Shown piece after piece: positions 7,492 through 14,705 of a stretch of 15,133 bases of DNA (position 1 is the first letter of the stretch; every line of letters begins with the position of its first letter). This DNA comes from Fimenecus sp045632525. Lineage in GTDB: Bacteria > Bacillota > Clostridia > Oscillospirales > Acutalibacteraceae. Both the position numbers and the translations under genes were made by a program. The notes beneath the pieces are model-generated. The model did no database searches and was not told the origin of the DNA. It saw only the letters and a program-made list of their open reading frames with translations. The DNA is taken from the NCBI GenBank assembly GCA_045632525.1, contig JAZQWV010000039.1, forward strand, positions 1-15,133. Reading direction: 5' to 3'.

Positions 7492-7520
7492 TTGACAATT
7501 TTTTACTGTTGTGATAAACT
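7492..7520 (+). promoter_or_regulatory. Sigma-A promoter of the riboswitch-ATPase transcript
   Basis: Perfect -35 TTGACA (7492-7497), 17-nt spacer and -10 TAAACT (7515-7520) with extended TGA. The expected start of transcription is near 7527, a few bases before the riboswitch begins. Confidence 0.8.
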
Positions 7521-7530
7521 ATTTCACAAC
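7508..7530. promoter_or_regulatory. Inverted repeat bracketing the -10 box (possible operator)
   Basis: GTTGTGA (7508-7514) and its exact reverse complement TCACAAC (7524-7530) flank 9 nt that contain the -10 hexamer. A protein bound here would block the promoter. The 9-nt spacing does not fit the usual CRP/FNR (6-nt) or Rex (4-nt) sites. It may also be chance in AT-rich DNA. Confidence 0.4.
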
Positions 7531-7533
7531 GAA

Positions 7534-7651
7534 CCAAAAGGGGAGTAGCTATATTTCGACAATCAACATGTTCCGTCTTTAAAGACTGGTTGTCGACCTG
7601 ATTTTAGGAAGCAAGACCTTTGGCAGTTGCATAACTGTCAGAGGTCTTTTT
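7534..7651 (+). ncRNA. yybP-ykoY manganese riboswitch with expression-platform terminator
   Basis: The aptamer shows both conserved loop strands of the yybP-ykoY class: AAAGGGGAGTAGC (7537-7549) and AGCAAGACCTTT (7610-7621), whose AAAGG and CCTTT ends form P1. Between them are P3 (TCGACAA 7556-7562 / TTGTCGA 7590-7596), an inner helix around GTCTTTAAAGAC (7575-7586), and a small P4 hairpin CCT-GATTTT-AGG (7597-7608). The CCTTT strand is also the start of a 15-bp terminator stem (7614-7628 with 7633-7647, two wobbles), which is followed by Ts. Forming P1 therefore breaks the terminator. This class binds Mn2+, so high Mn2+ should switch the gene on. The downstream P-type ATPase is one of the typical targets. 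Confidence 0.95.
7614..7651 (+). terminator. Riboswitch-controlled intrinsic terminator
   Basis: The stem AGACCTTTGGCAGTT / AACTGTCAGAGGTCT with a GCAT loop and T tract shares its first bases with the 3' strand of aptamer helix P1. The two structures are mutually exclusive, which makes this the off state at low Mn2+. Confidence 0.9.
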
Positions 7652-7700
7652 GTATAGCATATTTTTATTTTAAAGGACAAAAATATAAAGAGGTGTTTTT

Positions 7701-10385
7701 ATGAAGTACTATCTTCACGAAGTCGCTGATGTTTTTGCAGAAGTTAAGAGCTCTGAACAAGGTCTCACATCTGCAGAAGCCCAGAAAAGACTTCAAGAAA
7801 ACGGAAAAAACAAATTAGCAGAAGCTAAAAAAGTTTCAATGTTTTCTCGTTTTATTGACCAGTTAAAAGACCCAATGATTATCATTTTGCTTATTGCAGC
7901 GGTTATCTCTGCAGTAACAGAAATGATTGAAGCAGGTGGTTTTGTAACTCCAACTGACTCAATTATCATTCTTGTGGTTGTTCTTATCAACGCAGTTCTT
8001 GGTGTGTTACAAGAAAGCAAGGCTGAAAAAGCTGTTGAAGCGTTGCAGAAGATGTCAGCGGCAACAACAAAGGTTCTTCGTGACGGCAAAATTGAAACCG
8101 TTAAGAGTGAAGACTTGGTTGTTGGTGACGTAATTTTGCTTGATGCTGGTGATGCTATTCCTGCCGACTGCCGTATTTTCGAGTGTGCAAGCATGAAAAT
8201 CGAAGAAGCAGCTCTCACAGGTGAGTCTGTTCCTGTCACAAAGCTTATCAATGCTCTTATGGGTAAAAATGACAGTGACGAAGTTGCTCTCGGTGACCGT
8301 AAGAATATGGCGTATATGGGCTCAACTCTCGTTTATGGCCGTGGTAAAGCCGTTGTAGTAGCAACAGGTATGGATACTGAAATGGGTAAAATTGCCAACG
8401 CTATTACTCTTGCAGAAGATGGCAAAACACCACTTGAAATCAAACTTGAACAGCTTTCAAAGATTCTCACAAAGCTTGTTATCGGTGTTTGTGTAGTTAT
8501 CTTTGCTTATAATATTATTACACAATACTTTATGGCAGACGGTGCACAATTCTTTGATGTTGCACTTCACTCATTCATTACTGCGATAGCACTTGCAGTT
8601 GCTGCAATTCCTGAAGGACTTGTTGCAGTTATGACAATCGTTCTTTCAATCGGCGTTACAAATATGTCAAAGAAGAACGCTATTATCAGAAAAATGACAG
8701 CTGTTGAAACTCTTGGTTGTACTCAGATTATCTGTTCAGATAAAACAGGTACACTTACACAAAATGTTATGACAGTTGTTGACCACTATGCTCCTAACGA
8801 AGAGCAACTCGCAACAGCAATGGCTCTTTGCACAAACGCAGATGTTGATGAAAACGGCAAGGGCACAGGTGAACCTGACGAAGTAGCACTCATCAACTAT
8901 GCAAAGACTCTTAACCTTCCAAAAGCAACACTTGTTGAAAAGTATCCAAGAGTTGGCGAAGTTCCATTCGACTCAGGCAGAAAGATGATGTCAACTGTTC
9001 ATAGCAAAGCAAACGGCTTTGTTCAGTTCACAAAGGGTGCTCCTGACGAAATTCTTAAAAAGTGTACTCACGCTGATATTAACGGTGAAGTTGTAGAAAT
9101 GAACGACGAAATCCGTGCAAAGATTATGGAAGAAAATACAAGAATGGGTAACAAAGCTCTTCGTGTATTCGCAGTTGCTTATAAAACTTATGACGCTCTT
9201 CCAGAAACAATCGACTCAGAATCTCTTGAATATGATATGACATTTATTGGTCTTACAGGTATGATTGACCCTGTTCGTCCAGAAGTTAAAGATGCTATCG
9301 TTGAATGCCGTACAGCAGGTATCAAGCCTATTATGATTACAGGTGACCATATCAACACAGCAAAAGCTATTGCTCGTGAACTTGGTATTCTTACAGATGA
9401 TAGTCAGGCTATGATGGGTGCTGATATTGATAAATACACAGACGAAGAATTTGAAGCAATCGTTGAAAATATCTGTGTTTATGCTCGTGTTCAGCCAGAA
9501 CACAAAACAAGAATTGTTAACGCTTGGAGAAACAAGGGCTATGTTACTGCTATGACAGGTGACGGTGTTAACGACGCTCCATCAATTAAGAGCGCAGACA
9601 TCGGTGTTGGTATGGGTATTACTGGTACTGACGTTACAAAGAATGTTGCTGATATGGTTCTTGCTGACGATAACTTTGCAACAATCGTTTCAGCCGTTGG
9701 CGAAGGTAGAAGAATTTACGATAATATCCGTAAAGCAATTCAGTTCCTTCTCGGTTCAAACCTTTCAGAAGTTGTTTCAATTTTCTTTGCAACAATTATG
9801 AACTTTACAATTCTCCGTGCACCTCATCTTCTCTTCATTAACCTTGTTACAGACTGCTTCCCAGCACTTGCACTCGGTCTTGAAAAGCCAGAAGATGACA
9901 TTATGAGAAGAAAACCAAGAAGCAAAAATGACGGTATCTTTGCAGGTGGACTTGGTTTTGACTGTTTCTATCAAGGCGTAATCGTTTCAGTTCTTACAGT
10001 TATCGCGTTCTATATCGGTGAATATATTGAAACAGGACATCTTATTCTTCGCAATATTGCAGATAGTGAAGACGGCATGACAATGGCATTCTTCACAATG
10101 GCAATGTGTGAAGTGTTCCACTCATTTAATATGCGTTCACAGCGTGGTTCAGCAGTAGCAATGCTCTTCAAAGGACACCACAATGTAGCTCTCTATGGCG
10201 CTATGGTTGGTTCATTCCTTCTCACAACAGCAGTTGTTGAAATTCCATTCCTTGCAAATCTCTTTGAGTTCACACAGCTTTCAGCACTTGAATATGCAAT
10301 TTCTCTTGGTCTTGCATTCCTTATCATCCCAATTGTTGAATGTGTTAAGGCAATTCAGAGAGCAGTTGACAAGAAAAACGCATAA
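7701..10385 (+). CDS. P-type (type II) cation ATPase, probable Mn2+/Ca2+ exporter
   Basis: At 894 residues this is a full-length P2-type pump. Actuator TGES is at 173-176, phosphorylation Asp347 in SDKTGTLTQ, nucleotide-binding KGAPDE from Lys445, and hinge TGDGVNDAPSIKSADIG around Asp621. In the membrane, M4 has VAAIPEGL with Glu305, M5 SNLSE has Asn687 and Glu690, and M6 NLVTD has Asn714, Thr717 and Asp718. These match the SERCA calcium-site residues. The M8 residue that is Glu in SERCA appears to be Ala801 (TMAMCE), so one full ion site (site II) is expected. Homologues pump Ca2+ and/or Mn2+ out of the cytoplasm. The Mn2+ riboswitch directly upstream argues for Mn2+ detoxification as the main job. 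AAGAGGTG precedes the ATG. A terminator follows, so it is monocistronic. Confidence 0.95.
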   Translation: MKYYLHEVADVFAEVKSSEQGLTSAEAQKRLQENGKNKLAEAKKVSMFSRFIDQLKDPMIIILLIAAVISAVTEMIEAGGFVTPTDSIIILVVVLINAVLGVLQESKAEKAVEALQKMSAATTKVLRDGKIETVKSEDLVVGDVILLDAGDAIPADCRIFECASMKIEEAALTGESVPVTKLINALMGKNDSDEVALGDRKNMAYMGSTLVYGRGKAVVVATGMDTEMGKIANAITLAEDGKTPLEIKLEQLSKILTKLVIGVCVVIFAYNIITQYFMADGAQFFDVALHSFITAIALAVAAIPEGLVAVMTIVLSIGVTNMSKKNAIIRKMTAVETLGCTQIICSDKTGTLTQNVMTVVDHYAPNEEQLATAMALCTNADVDENGKGTGEPDEVALINYAKTLNLPKATLVEKYPRVGEVPFDSGRKMMSTVHSKANGFVQFTKGAPDEILKKCTHADINGEVVEMNDEIRAKIMEENTRMGNKALRVFAVAYKTYDALPETIDSESLEYDMTFIGLTGMIDPVRPEVKDAIVECRTAGIKPIMITGDHINTAKAIARELGILTDDSQAMMGADIDKYTDEEFEAIVENICVYARVQPEHKTRIVNAWRNKGYVTAMTGDGVNDAPSIKSADIGVGMGITGTDVTKNVADMVLADDNFATIVSAVGEGRRIYDNIRKAIQFLLGSNLSEVVSIFFATIMNFTILRAPHLLFINLVTDCFPALALGLEKPEDDIMRRKPRSKNDGIFAGGLGFDCFYQGVIVSVLTVIAFYIGEYIETGHLILRNIADSEDGMTMAFFTMAMCEVFHSFNMRSQRGSAVAMLFKGHHNVALYGAMVGSFLLTTAVVEIPFLANLFEFTQLSALEYAISLGLAFLIIPIVECVKAIQRAVDKKNA

Positions 10386-10403
10386 ATTTGATTCTTTTTT
10401 CGC

Positions 10404-10440
10404 AATACCGCGTGTCTTTCGACTCGCGGTATTTTTGTTT
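10404..10440 (+). terminator. Rho-independent terminator of the cation ATPase
   Basis: A 9-bp perfect stem AATACCGCG / CGCGGTATT around TGTCTTTCGACT, then TTTTGTTT. It begins 19 nt after the ATPase stop codon. Confidence 0.88.
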
Positions 10441-10483
10441 ATCAAATTTGAATTTGTAGAATTCTTTTTATGGTTGTGTAATC

Positions 10484-10560
10484 TTGTAGGGGAGGGTCTC
10501 CGTGCCCTCCTGCAAGTGTGCGAAAAAATTACGGGCGAGCACAGAGACTCGCCCCTACAA
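10484..10560. repeat. GC-rich double-palindrome repeat (MITE/REP-like)
   Basis: This 77-nt block is bounded by TTGTAGGGG and CCCCTACAA. The two 22-nt arms (10484-10505 and 10539-10560) are inverted copies with 19 of 22 matches. Each arm is itself palindromic: GGAGGG-TCTCCGTG-CCCTCC on the left and GGGCGAG-CACAGAGA-CTCGCCC on the right. It is far richer in G+C than its surroundings and has no coding content. Repeats of this GTAGGGG...CCCCTAC look are, from memory, scattered in genomes of related gut Clostridia. No clear target-site duplication was found. Confidence 0.6.
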
Positions 10561-10663
10561 CACAATCATTTGGTTACATCTATAATCTGCGTCGCAGACC
10601 CGACACTTTGCACTCTGCGTTTAACTCCACAAACCCTAATTTGTCAAATTAAATACAAAAAGA
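10561..10663. other. Non-coding gap between the repeat and the bidirectional terminator
   Basis: No gene is seen in this part of the convergent gap between the ATPase and the ABC operon. It has a 13-nt palindrome TCTGCG-T-CGCAGA at 10586-10598, with a third TCTGCG at 10614-10619. It also has AATTTG-T-CAAATT near 10638. The relatively GC-rich stretch 10586-10620 may belong to the adjoining repeat or be another decayed one. Confidence 0.4.
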
Positions 10664-10694
10664 AAAACGAGCTTTCGGGATGAAAGCTCGTTTT
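10664..10694. terminator. Bidirectional intrinsic terminator
   Basis: A perfect 13-bp stem AAAACGAGCTTTC / GAAAGCTCGTTTT with a GGGAT loop, A-rich on one side and T-rich on the other. It can stop transcription on both strands: read-through from the ATPase, and the ABC operon arriving from the right about 120 nt after its stop. Confidence 0.85.
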
Positions 10695-10712
10695 CGTTTA
10701 AGGAGAATGAAA

Positions 10713-10757
10713 ATGAAAGGGGATATGGTCAGGATTTATTTCCTTGACCTTGGTTAA
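10713..10757 (+). CDS. Possible 14-residue mini-ORF
   Basis: An AAGGAG site lies exactly 7 nt before an ATG that opens a 14-codon frame (MKGDMVRIYFLDLG), closed by TAA. The frame contains a hairpin (GGTCAGGA / TCCTTGACC). The ribosome site is as good as those of real genes here. However, a terminator sits just upstream, no promoter is visible, and nothing on the plus strand follows that it could lead. It may be chance or a remnant. Confidence 0.15.
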   Translation: MKGDMVRIYFLDLG

Positions 10758-10813
10758 AGAATATCACATAAATATTGAATAAAAATATATAAATATTTAA
10801 ATTTTTGTGAACA

Positions 10814-12058
10814 TTAGTTTTTCTTTAACGCTCTGATAATCTCATTAAATTTTGGTGGTTTGCCGTACATTAAAATACCGATTCGGTAAATTGCAACTGC
10901 AAGGTATCCAACGCCAATAATAGAAACTATAAGAATAATAATTGAAATTATTGCTTGAAGTGTTGTGGCAGTACCCATTGCAATTCTTGCAAACATAGCC
11001 ATCGGTGCTGTGAATGGGAAATATGAAAGGAATTTAATAATTCCGCTATCAATGTTGCCCGAACTCATAAGGGAAATTGTAATAAGAAAACCGATAATCA
11101 AAAACATCATAACAGGCATTGTGAGAGTTCCAACATCTTCAAGTTTTGATGCCATTGACCCCATTGCACCCACTAAAAATGCATAGAGCATGAATCCCAA
11201 AACAAAGAAAATGATTGTGTAAATAATCATTGAAGCAGAAAATCCTGTAAACATAGAAAACATATTACTATCAACGAGATAATTCTTGTTGATTGCTACA
11301 CATAAAACGCCCCAAAGAAGTATAATTGCCATTTGGGTAAGCCCTGCAAAGCCTGTTCCTAACACTTTGCCAAATATAAGGTTTTTAGGGTCGGCCGATG
11401 TAATAAGCAATTCCATTGCCCTTGAACTTTTTTCAGTTGCAACACTCTGAGCCACAATCTGACCATAAACTAAAACTGTGATATAAAGCACCATCATAAG
11501 AATATATGCGCGCATAAAGTTTTGCGATTGGTCCTGACCAACAACTAATGAATTGCCTTTGACTGTAACGGTCGAGATATCAACAATCTGCTCCATGGAA
11601 AGCCCATAATTTTGCAATTGAATTGTTTTATAATGTGAAAGAAGAATGCTATTTATATTTTGTTCAGTTGTGTCATAAAGTCCAAGGTTTTTAACAATAT
11701 AGGTGTATTCAAGTGGACTTGTAATCACAACTGCAGAATCATATTCTTCATTTTCAACTGAAGTTTTTGCTGAATTTTCATCGCCGTCAGTTGTAAAAGT
11801 CACATCAGTATTTGTAAGGCTTGTAAGATTTGATGTTAAAATTTCTTCCAAACCAACAACATTCGTTTTATCAATAATTAGCAAAGTCGGGGTTTCTTGT
11901 TTGCCCAAATTCAATGAAATATCTGTTGACAAAGAAAATCTTGGGTAAAAAGCAACAACTGCAATAATTACTGAAATAGCGATTGTGAGAAAAATAAAAA
12001 TCTTATTTTTTATAAAGTTTAAATATTCAAATTTAAATACTGCGAGAAACTGTTTCAT
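10814..12058 (-). CDS. ABC-2 type exporter permease (NatB-like)
   Basis: This 414-residue membrane protein has one N-terminal membrane segment (about 18-40), a large outside domain (about 41-175), and then a cluster of about five hydrophobic segments to the C terminus. This is the plan of the NatB/YhaP branch of ABC-2 permeases. EYLNFIKNKIFIF at the start and VATEKSSRAMELLITSADP before the segment cluster are typical of the family. The ribosome site GGAGGG lies inside the end of the ATPase gene, 6 nt before the ATG, and the two genes overlap by 4 nt, so subunits should be made in step. Related pairs export Na+ or expel antimicrobial or membrane-active compounds. Nothing in the sequence settles the substrate. 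Confidence 0.9.
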   Translation of the reverse strand: MKQFLAVFKFEYLNFIKNKIFIFLTIAISVIIAVVAFYPRFSLSTDISLNLGKQETPTLLIIDKTNVVGLEEILTSNLTSLTNTDVTFTTDGDENSAKTSVENEEYDSAVVITSPLEYTYIVKNLGLYDTTEQNINSILLSHYKTIQLQNYGLSMEQIVDISTVTVKGNSLVVGQDQSQNFMRAYILMMVLYITVLVYGQIVAQSVATEKSSRAMELLITSADPKNLIFGKVLGTGFAGLTQMAIILLWGVLCVAINKNYLVDSNMFSMFTGFSASMIIYTIIFFVLGFMLYAFLVGAMGSMASKLEDVGTLTMPVMMFLIIGFLITISLMSSGNIDSGIIKFLSYFPFTAPMAMFARIAMGTATTLQAIISIIILIVSIIGVGYLAVAIYRIGILMYGKPPKFNEIIRALKKN

Positions 12059-12966
12059 ATCTGTCCCTCCGTAAACTGCACAAAAATTTCATTGAGCGTT
12101 GGCTCCTTAACTTTAATTTCGTCAATCTGATTGCCCAAAGGGGATAATGCTTCTAAAAGTCTGCTTTTTTCATTTTCGTCTGTGAGAGTTACGGTGACTA
12201 TGTTTTCATCAAAAGATACTCTCTTGATATATGGCAAATTATTGTCTGAAAGAGTTTTTGCAATATTGTGCGGATTTTCGCTCTTGATTTCAATAATATT
12301 GCGGGCATATCCGTGTTTGATTTCTTTAATGTTTCCACCTAAAACTATTTGACCGCCGCTTAAAATAAGAATGTCATCACAGAATTCTTCAATATAATTC
12401 ATTTGATGGCTAGAAAAAAGCACGAGTTTGCCATTTGTGATTAAATCTTTGACAATATCTTTGAGTAAAGATGCATTTACTGGGTCAAGACCTGAAAAGG
12501 GCTCATCAAGGATAATAATATCTGGGTCTGCAATGAGCGTTGAAATAAGCTGAACTTTTTGCTGATTGCCTTTTGAAAGGGTGTCAAGACGCGCATTTTT
12601 ATATTCTTCAATTTGCAATTTTTTGAAAAGTTTGTCTGCGTTAGAAATGGCGGTTGGCTTGTCTATCCCTTGCAATGCTGCAAAATATATAAGCTGTTCC
12701 ATAATCTTTTTCTTAGGGTAAAGTCCACGCTCTTCAGGAAGATAGCCGATTTTTACATTGCTTGTATTTATGGGTGTGCCGTCAAGGGTAACGTTGCCGT
12801 TGTCTGCATTAAAAACAGCCATAATAATTCTAATCATGGTTGTTTTGCCTGCACCATTTCTACCAAGAAGACCTAATGCCTTGCCACTTTCACAAGAAAA
12901 AGACAATCCTTTAAGTACTAACTTTTCACCAAAAGATTTTGAAACATTGTTAACAGATAAAATCAC
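12055..12966 (-). CDS. ABC exporter ATP-binding subunit (NatA-like)
   Basis: The product of about 303 residues powers the permease encoded after it. Walker A GRNGAGKTT is at 35-43, the family-typical YLPEERGLYPK in place of a Q-loop Gln at 75-85, signature LSKGNQQKV at 130-138, Walker B IIILDEP at 150-156, and the switch His187 in SSHQM. A C-terminal domain of about 90 residues follows, as in NatA-type ATPases. The start is best set at the GTG of 12966. GAGGTG lies 6 nt before it, whereas the upstream in-frame GTG at 12975 is itself part of that ribosome site and would add only three residues. The 4-nt overlap with the permease shows one operon. The substrate is unknown. Confidence 0.93.
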   Translation of the reverse strand: MILSVNNVSKSFGEKLVLKGLSFSCESGKALGLLGRNGAGKTTMIRIIMAVFNADNGNVTLDGTPINTSNVKIGYLPEERGLYPKKKIMEQLIYFAALQGIDKPTAISNADKLFKKLQIEEYKNARLDTLSKGNQQKVQLISTLIADPDIIILDEPFSGLDPVNASLLKDIVKDLITNGKLVLFSSHQMNYIEEFCDDILILSGGQIVLGGNIKEIKHGYARNIIEIKSENPHNIAKTLSDNNLPYIKRVSFDENIVTVTLTDENEKSRLLEALSPLGNQIDEIKVKEPTLNEIFVQFTEGQI

Positions 12967-12998
12967 AAATTTCACCTCGCAAAATTAATTTCACTTTG

Positions 12999-13027
12999 AT
13001 TATATCACGAATTGCATAAATATTAAA
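12999..13027 (-). promoter_or_regulatory. Promoter of the ABC exporter operon
   Basis: On the minus strand, extended -10 TGATATAAT (hexamer 13004-12999) with a weak -35 TTTAAT (13027-13022) at 17 nt, about 33 nt before the GTG start. Confidence 0.65.
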
Positions 13028-13041
13028 CTTAAATTTATTTG

Positions 13042-13075
13042 TAAGATTTTTGTAATAATTATTAAGATTTTGTAA
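13042..13075. repeat. Tandem TAAGATTTT(T)GTAA direct repeat between divergent promoters
   Basis: TAAGATTTTTGTAA (13042-13055) and TAAGATTTTGTAA (13063-13075) begin 21 nt apart, two helical turns, so both face the same side of the DNA. They lie between the ABC promoter and the promoter of the ligase-like gene, and could be paired regulator sites. The very AT-rich setting makes chance a real alternative. Confidence 0.3.
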
Positions 13076-13081
13076 CAACTG

Positions 13082-13109
13082 TTGAAATTTGAAAATTTGA
13101 GCGTATAAT
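13082..13109 (+). promoter_or_regulatory. Promoter of the O-antigen-ligase-like gene
   Basis: -35 TTGAAA (13082-13087), 16-nt spacer and perfect -10 TATAAT (13104-13109), about 30 nt before the start codon. Confidence 0.7.
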
Positions 13110-13138
13110 TACGATAGAGAAATTTCGGGAGAAAGTTT

Positions 13139-14596
13139 ATGGAATTAATTTTTAAATCTGAAAATGCACAAAAAAGAATAGCAGATATTAGAACATTCCT
13201 TTTAAGTGATAAGTGGATGGTTCTTTTATCGTGCCTTGCGGGCATTATTATAGTTTTAAGCCATCGCTTCCCTGACGCACAGTTGGAAATCAAAGGTACA
13301 ATCTTTTTTGCTTACATAATTGGTGTAGTACTTGTATTAAGCAATGATATTATGGCAGGGCTCATTCCCTTTATGCTAACTTATATGATTGCGATTAAGT
13401 GCTACGATTCTTTTGATGCGTTTATGGCTTATAAGTGGTATGTGATTCCACTTGTATTTATGGTTTTGTTCCATGTTATAACATATTTTAAACCATTAAA
13501 AGCAAAAGGCTCACAGTTTAAGCCAATGTTTTTTGTGTCTGTTGCAATACTTTTGGGTGGTATCGGATTTATTTCACCACAAGAGTATTTCTCTGGCTCA
13601 TCAATTTATCACATGTTAGGTTTGGGCTTTGGAATGCTTTTGATATACAGCTATTTCTATGCTCATATTGATATGAACGCGCAATATTCTGTTACTAAAA
13701 AACTTACAGAAATTATGGTTATGACGGGTCTTGTGGCAACATTTATGGTGTTTTCTTATTATCTCGTTAAGATTAACCATGTTCTTGATGTTAAGGGCAT
13801 TATTTTTATGCAATGGCGAAACAATTGCTCTACAATTTTGATGATAGCAATTCCTTTTGCATTTTTGATGGCAAACAAAAAGTCTTATGCAACAACTTTC
13901 GGGTTCTTGTTCTATCTTGCAATTCTTCTCACAGGTTCTCGTGGGGGAATGGTGTTTGGTGCAATTGAACTTGTAATGTGTATTGTTATGTTCATGCTTT
14001 ACGACAGACGTCGTCGCTTGGCTTATGCTATTATCATAGTGTGCCTTCTTTTTGGCATTTTAGCGTTTACTCCTGAAATTACAAAGTTCTTAGGATATAC
14101 CATTGACAGATTGTTCAATGCACTTAACGATTTCTTGATTGGCGAGAGCAACGAAGTTAGAGCAAAGCACTACGCTCGTGGAATAAGCGATTTCTTCAAT
14201 CAACCAATTTTGGGAACAGGTCTTGGTTATATGGGTAACCGTGATATTCACGCATCAAAAGAATTTGCACTTTGTTGGTATCATTGTGAACCGATTCAGA
14301 TTGCAGCAAGTTTTGGTGTGGTAGGTATCATCGCTTTTGTGAATCAGTTTATCAGAAGAAATATGCTTATCTGGAGAAAAGCAACACTTTTCAATATGAC
14401 AATTTTCTTATCATACATAAGTCTTGAAATGATGTCACTTGTAAATCCTGGCATACTTTGTCCACTTCCATATCTTATGCTTATGACCTTATTCATGGTA
14501 GTTGTTGAGAAGTGTGACGGCGAATATAAAGATAAACTTTATATAACAACAAAACAAAGACTTAAAGATTTTAGAAAACAAAGAGAAAATGCTTGA
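13139..14596 (+). CDS. O-antigen ligase / polysaccharide polymerase-like membrane protein
   Basis: This 485-residue protein has ten or more hydrophobic segments. In the second half lies the Wzy_C/O-antigen-ligase region, with LLTGSRGGMV (Ser267, Arg268) and, in a long outer loop, GTGLGYMGNRDIHAS followed by WYHCEPIQIAASFGVVG (His382). An Arg after a membrane segment and a His in the large loop are characteristic of this superfamily (WaaL, Wzy, TuaE), which transfers or polymerises lipid-linked sugar chains outside the membrane. In a Gram-positive cell the product would be a capsule, exopolysaccharide or wall glycan. GGGAGA precedes the ATG. No glycosyltransferase gene is adjacent, so the glycan is unknown, and a role in another glycan or protein glycosylation is possible. 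The gene stands between the ABC operon and rpsF with its own promoter and no obvious terminator. Confidence 0.85.
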   Translation: MELIFKSENAQKRIADIRTFLLSDKWMVLLSCLAGIIIVLSHRFPDAQLEIKGTIFFAYIIGVVLVLSNDIMAGLIPFMLTYMIAIKCYDSFDAFMAYKWYVIPLVFMVLFHVITYFKPLKAKGSQFKPMFFVSVAILLGGIGFISPQEYFSGSSIYHMLGLGFGMLLIYSYFYAHIDMNAQYSVTKKLTEIMVMTGLVATFMVFSYYLVKINHVLDVKGIIFMQWRNNCSTILMIAIPFAFLMANKKSYATTFGFLFYLAILLTGSRGGMVFGAIELVMCIVMFMLYDRRRRLAYAIIIVCLLFGILAFTPEITKFLGYTIDRLFNALNDFLIGESNEVRAKHYARGISDFFNQPILGTGLGYMGNRDIHASKEFALCWYHCEPIQIAASFGVVGIIAFVNQFIRRNMLIWRKATLFNMTIFLSYISLEMMSLVNPGILCPLPYLMLMTLFMVVVEKCDGEYKDKLYITTKQRLKDFRKQRENA

Positions 14597-14621
14597 CTTT
14601 ATTAGAAAATATTGCTATAAT
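14593..14621 (+). promoter_or_regulatory. Promoter of rpsF-ssb
   Basis: -35 TTGACT, 17-nt spacer and -10 TATAAT with extended TGC. The -35 hexamer overlaps the stop codon of the upstream ligase-like gene (TGA at 14594-14596). It is near consensus, as expected for a ribosomal-protein operon. Confidence 0.85.
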
Positions 14622-14649
14622 GCATATTTGCTATGAAGAAAAATATCAA

Positions 14650-14705
14650 TTCATCGCAATCCTTCCCCCAAGGATGAGTTTGGGGGCAAAGTCCACAAGG
14701 AGGTG
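14650..14705 (+). promoter_or_regulatory. Structured 5' leader of rpsF with strong ribosome site
   Basis: A hairpin ATCCTT-CCCCC-AAGGAT (14659-14675) exposes five Cs that can pair with GGGGG at 14682-14686. Either a pseudoknot forms or the alternative stem CCCCCAA / TTGGGGG (14665-14671 with 14680-14686). Just after it is AAGGAGGTG (14697-14705), a full match to the 16S tail, 6 nt before the ATG. Leaders of rpsF are known in many bacteria to bind the S6:S18 complex and repress translation. The CCG-containing bulge typical of that motif was not clearly seen here. Confidence 0.45.

Noticed and set aside
7508..7530. The dyad as a CRP/FNR or Rex site
   Set aside because: Its half-sites resemble TGTGA/TCACA and TTGTGA/TCACAA, but the 9-nt gap is too long for either family. 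It is kept as an unassigned inverted repeat.
10195..10683. Plus-strand frame of 162 codons overlapping the ATPase end and running into the gap
   Set aside because: It is out of frame with the ATPase, crosses the terminator and the palindromic repeat, and shows no protein-like pattern.
10484..10700. CRISPR array or attachment site in the gap
   Set aside because: There are no regularly spaced direct repeats with spacers, and no integrase or tRNA end. The structure is palindromic.
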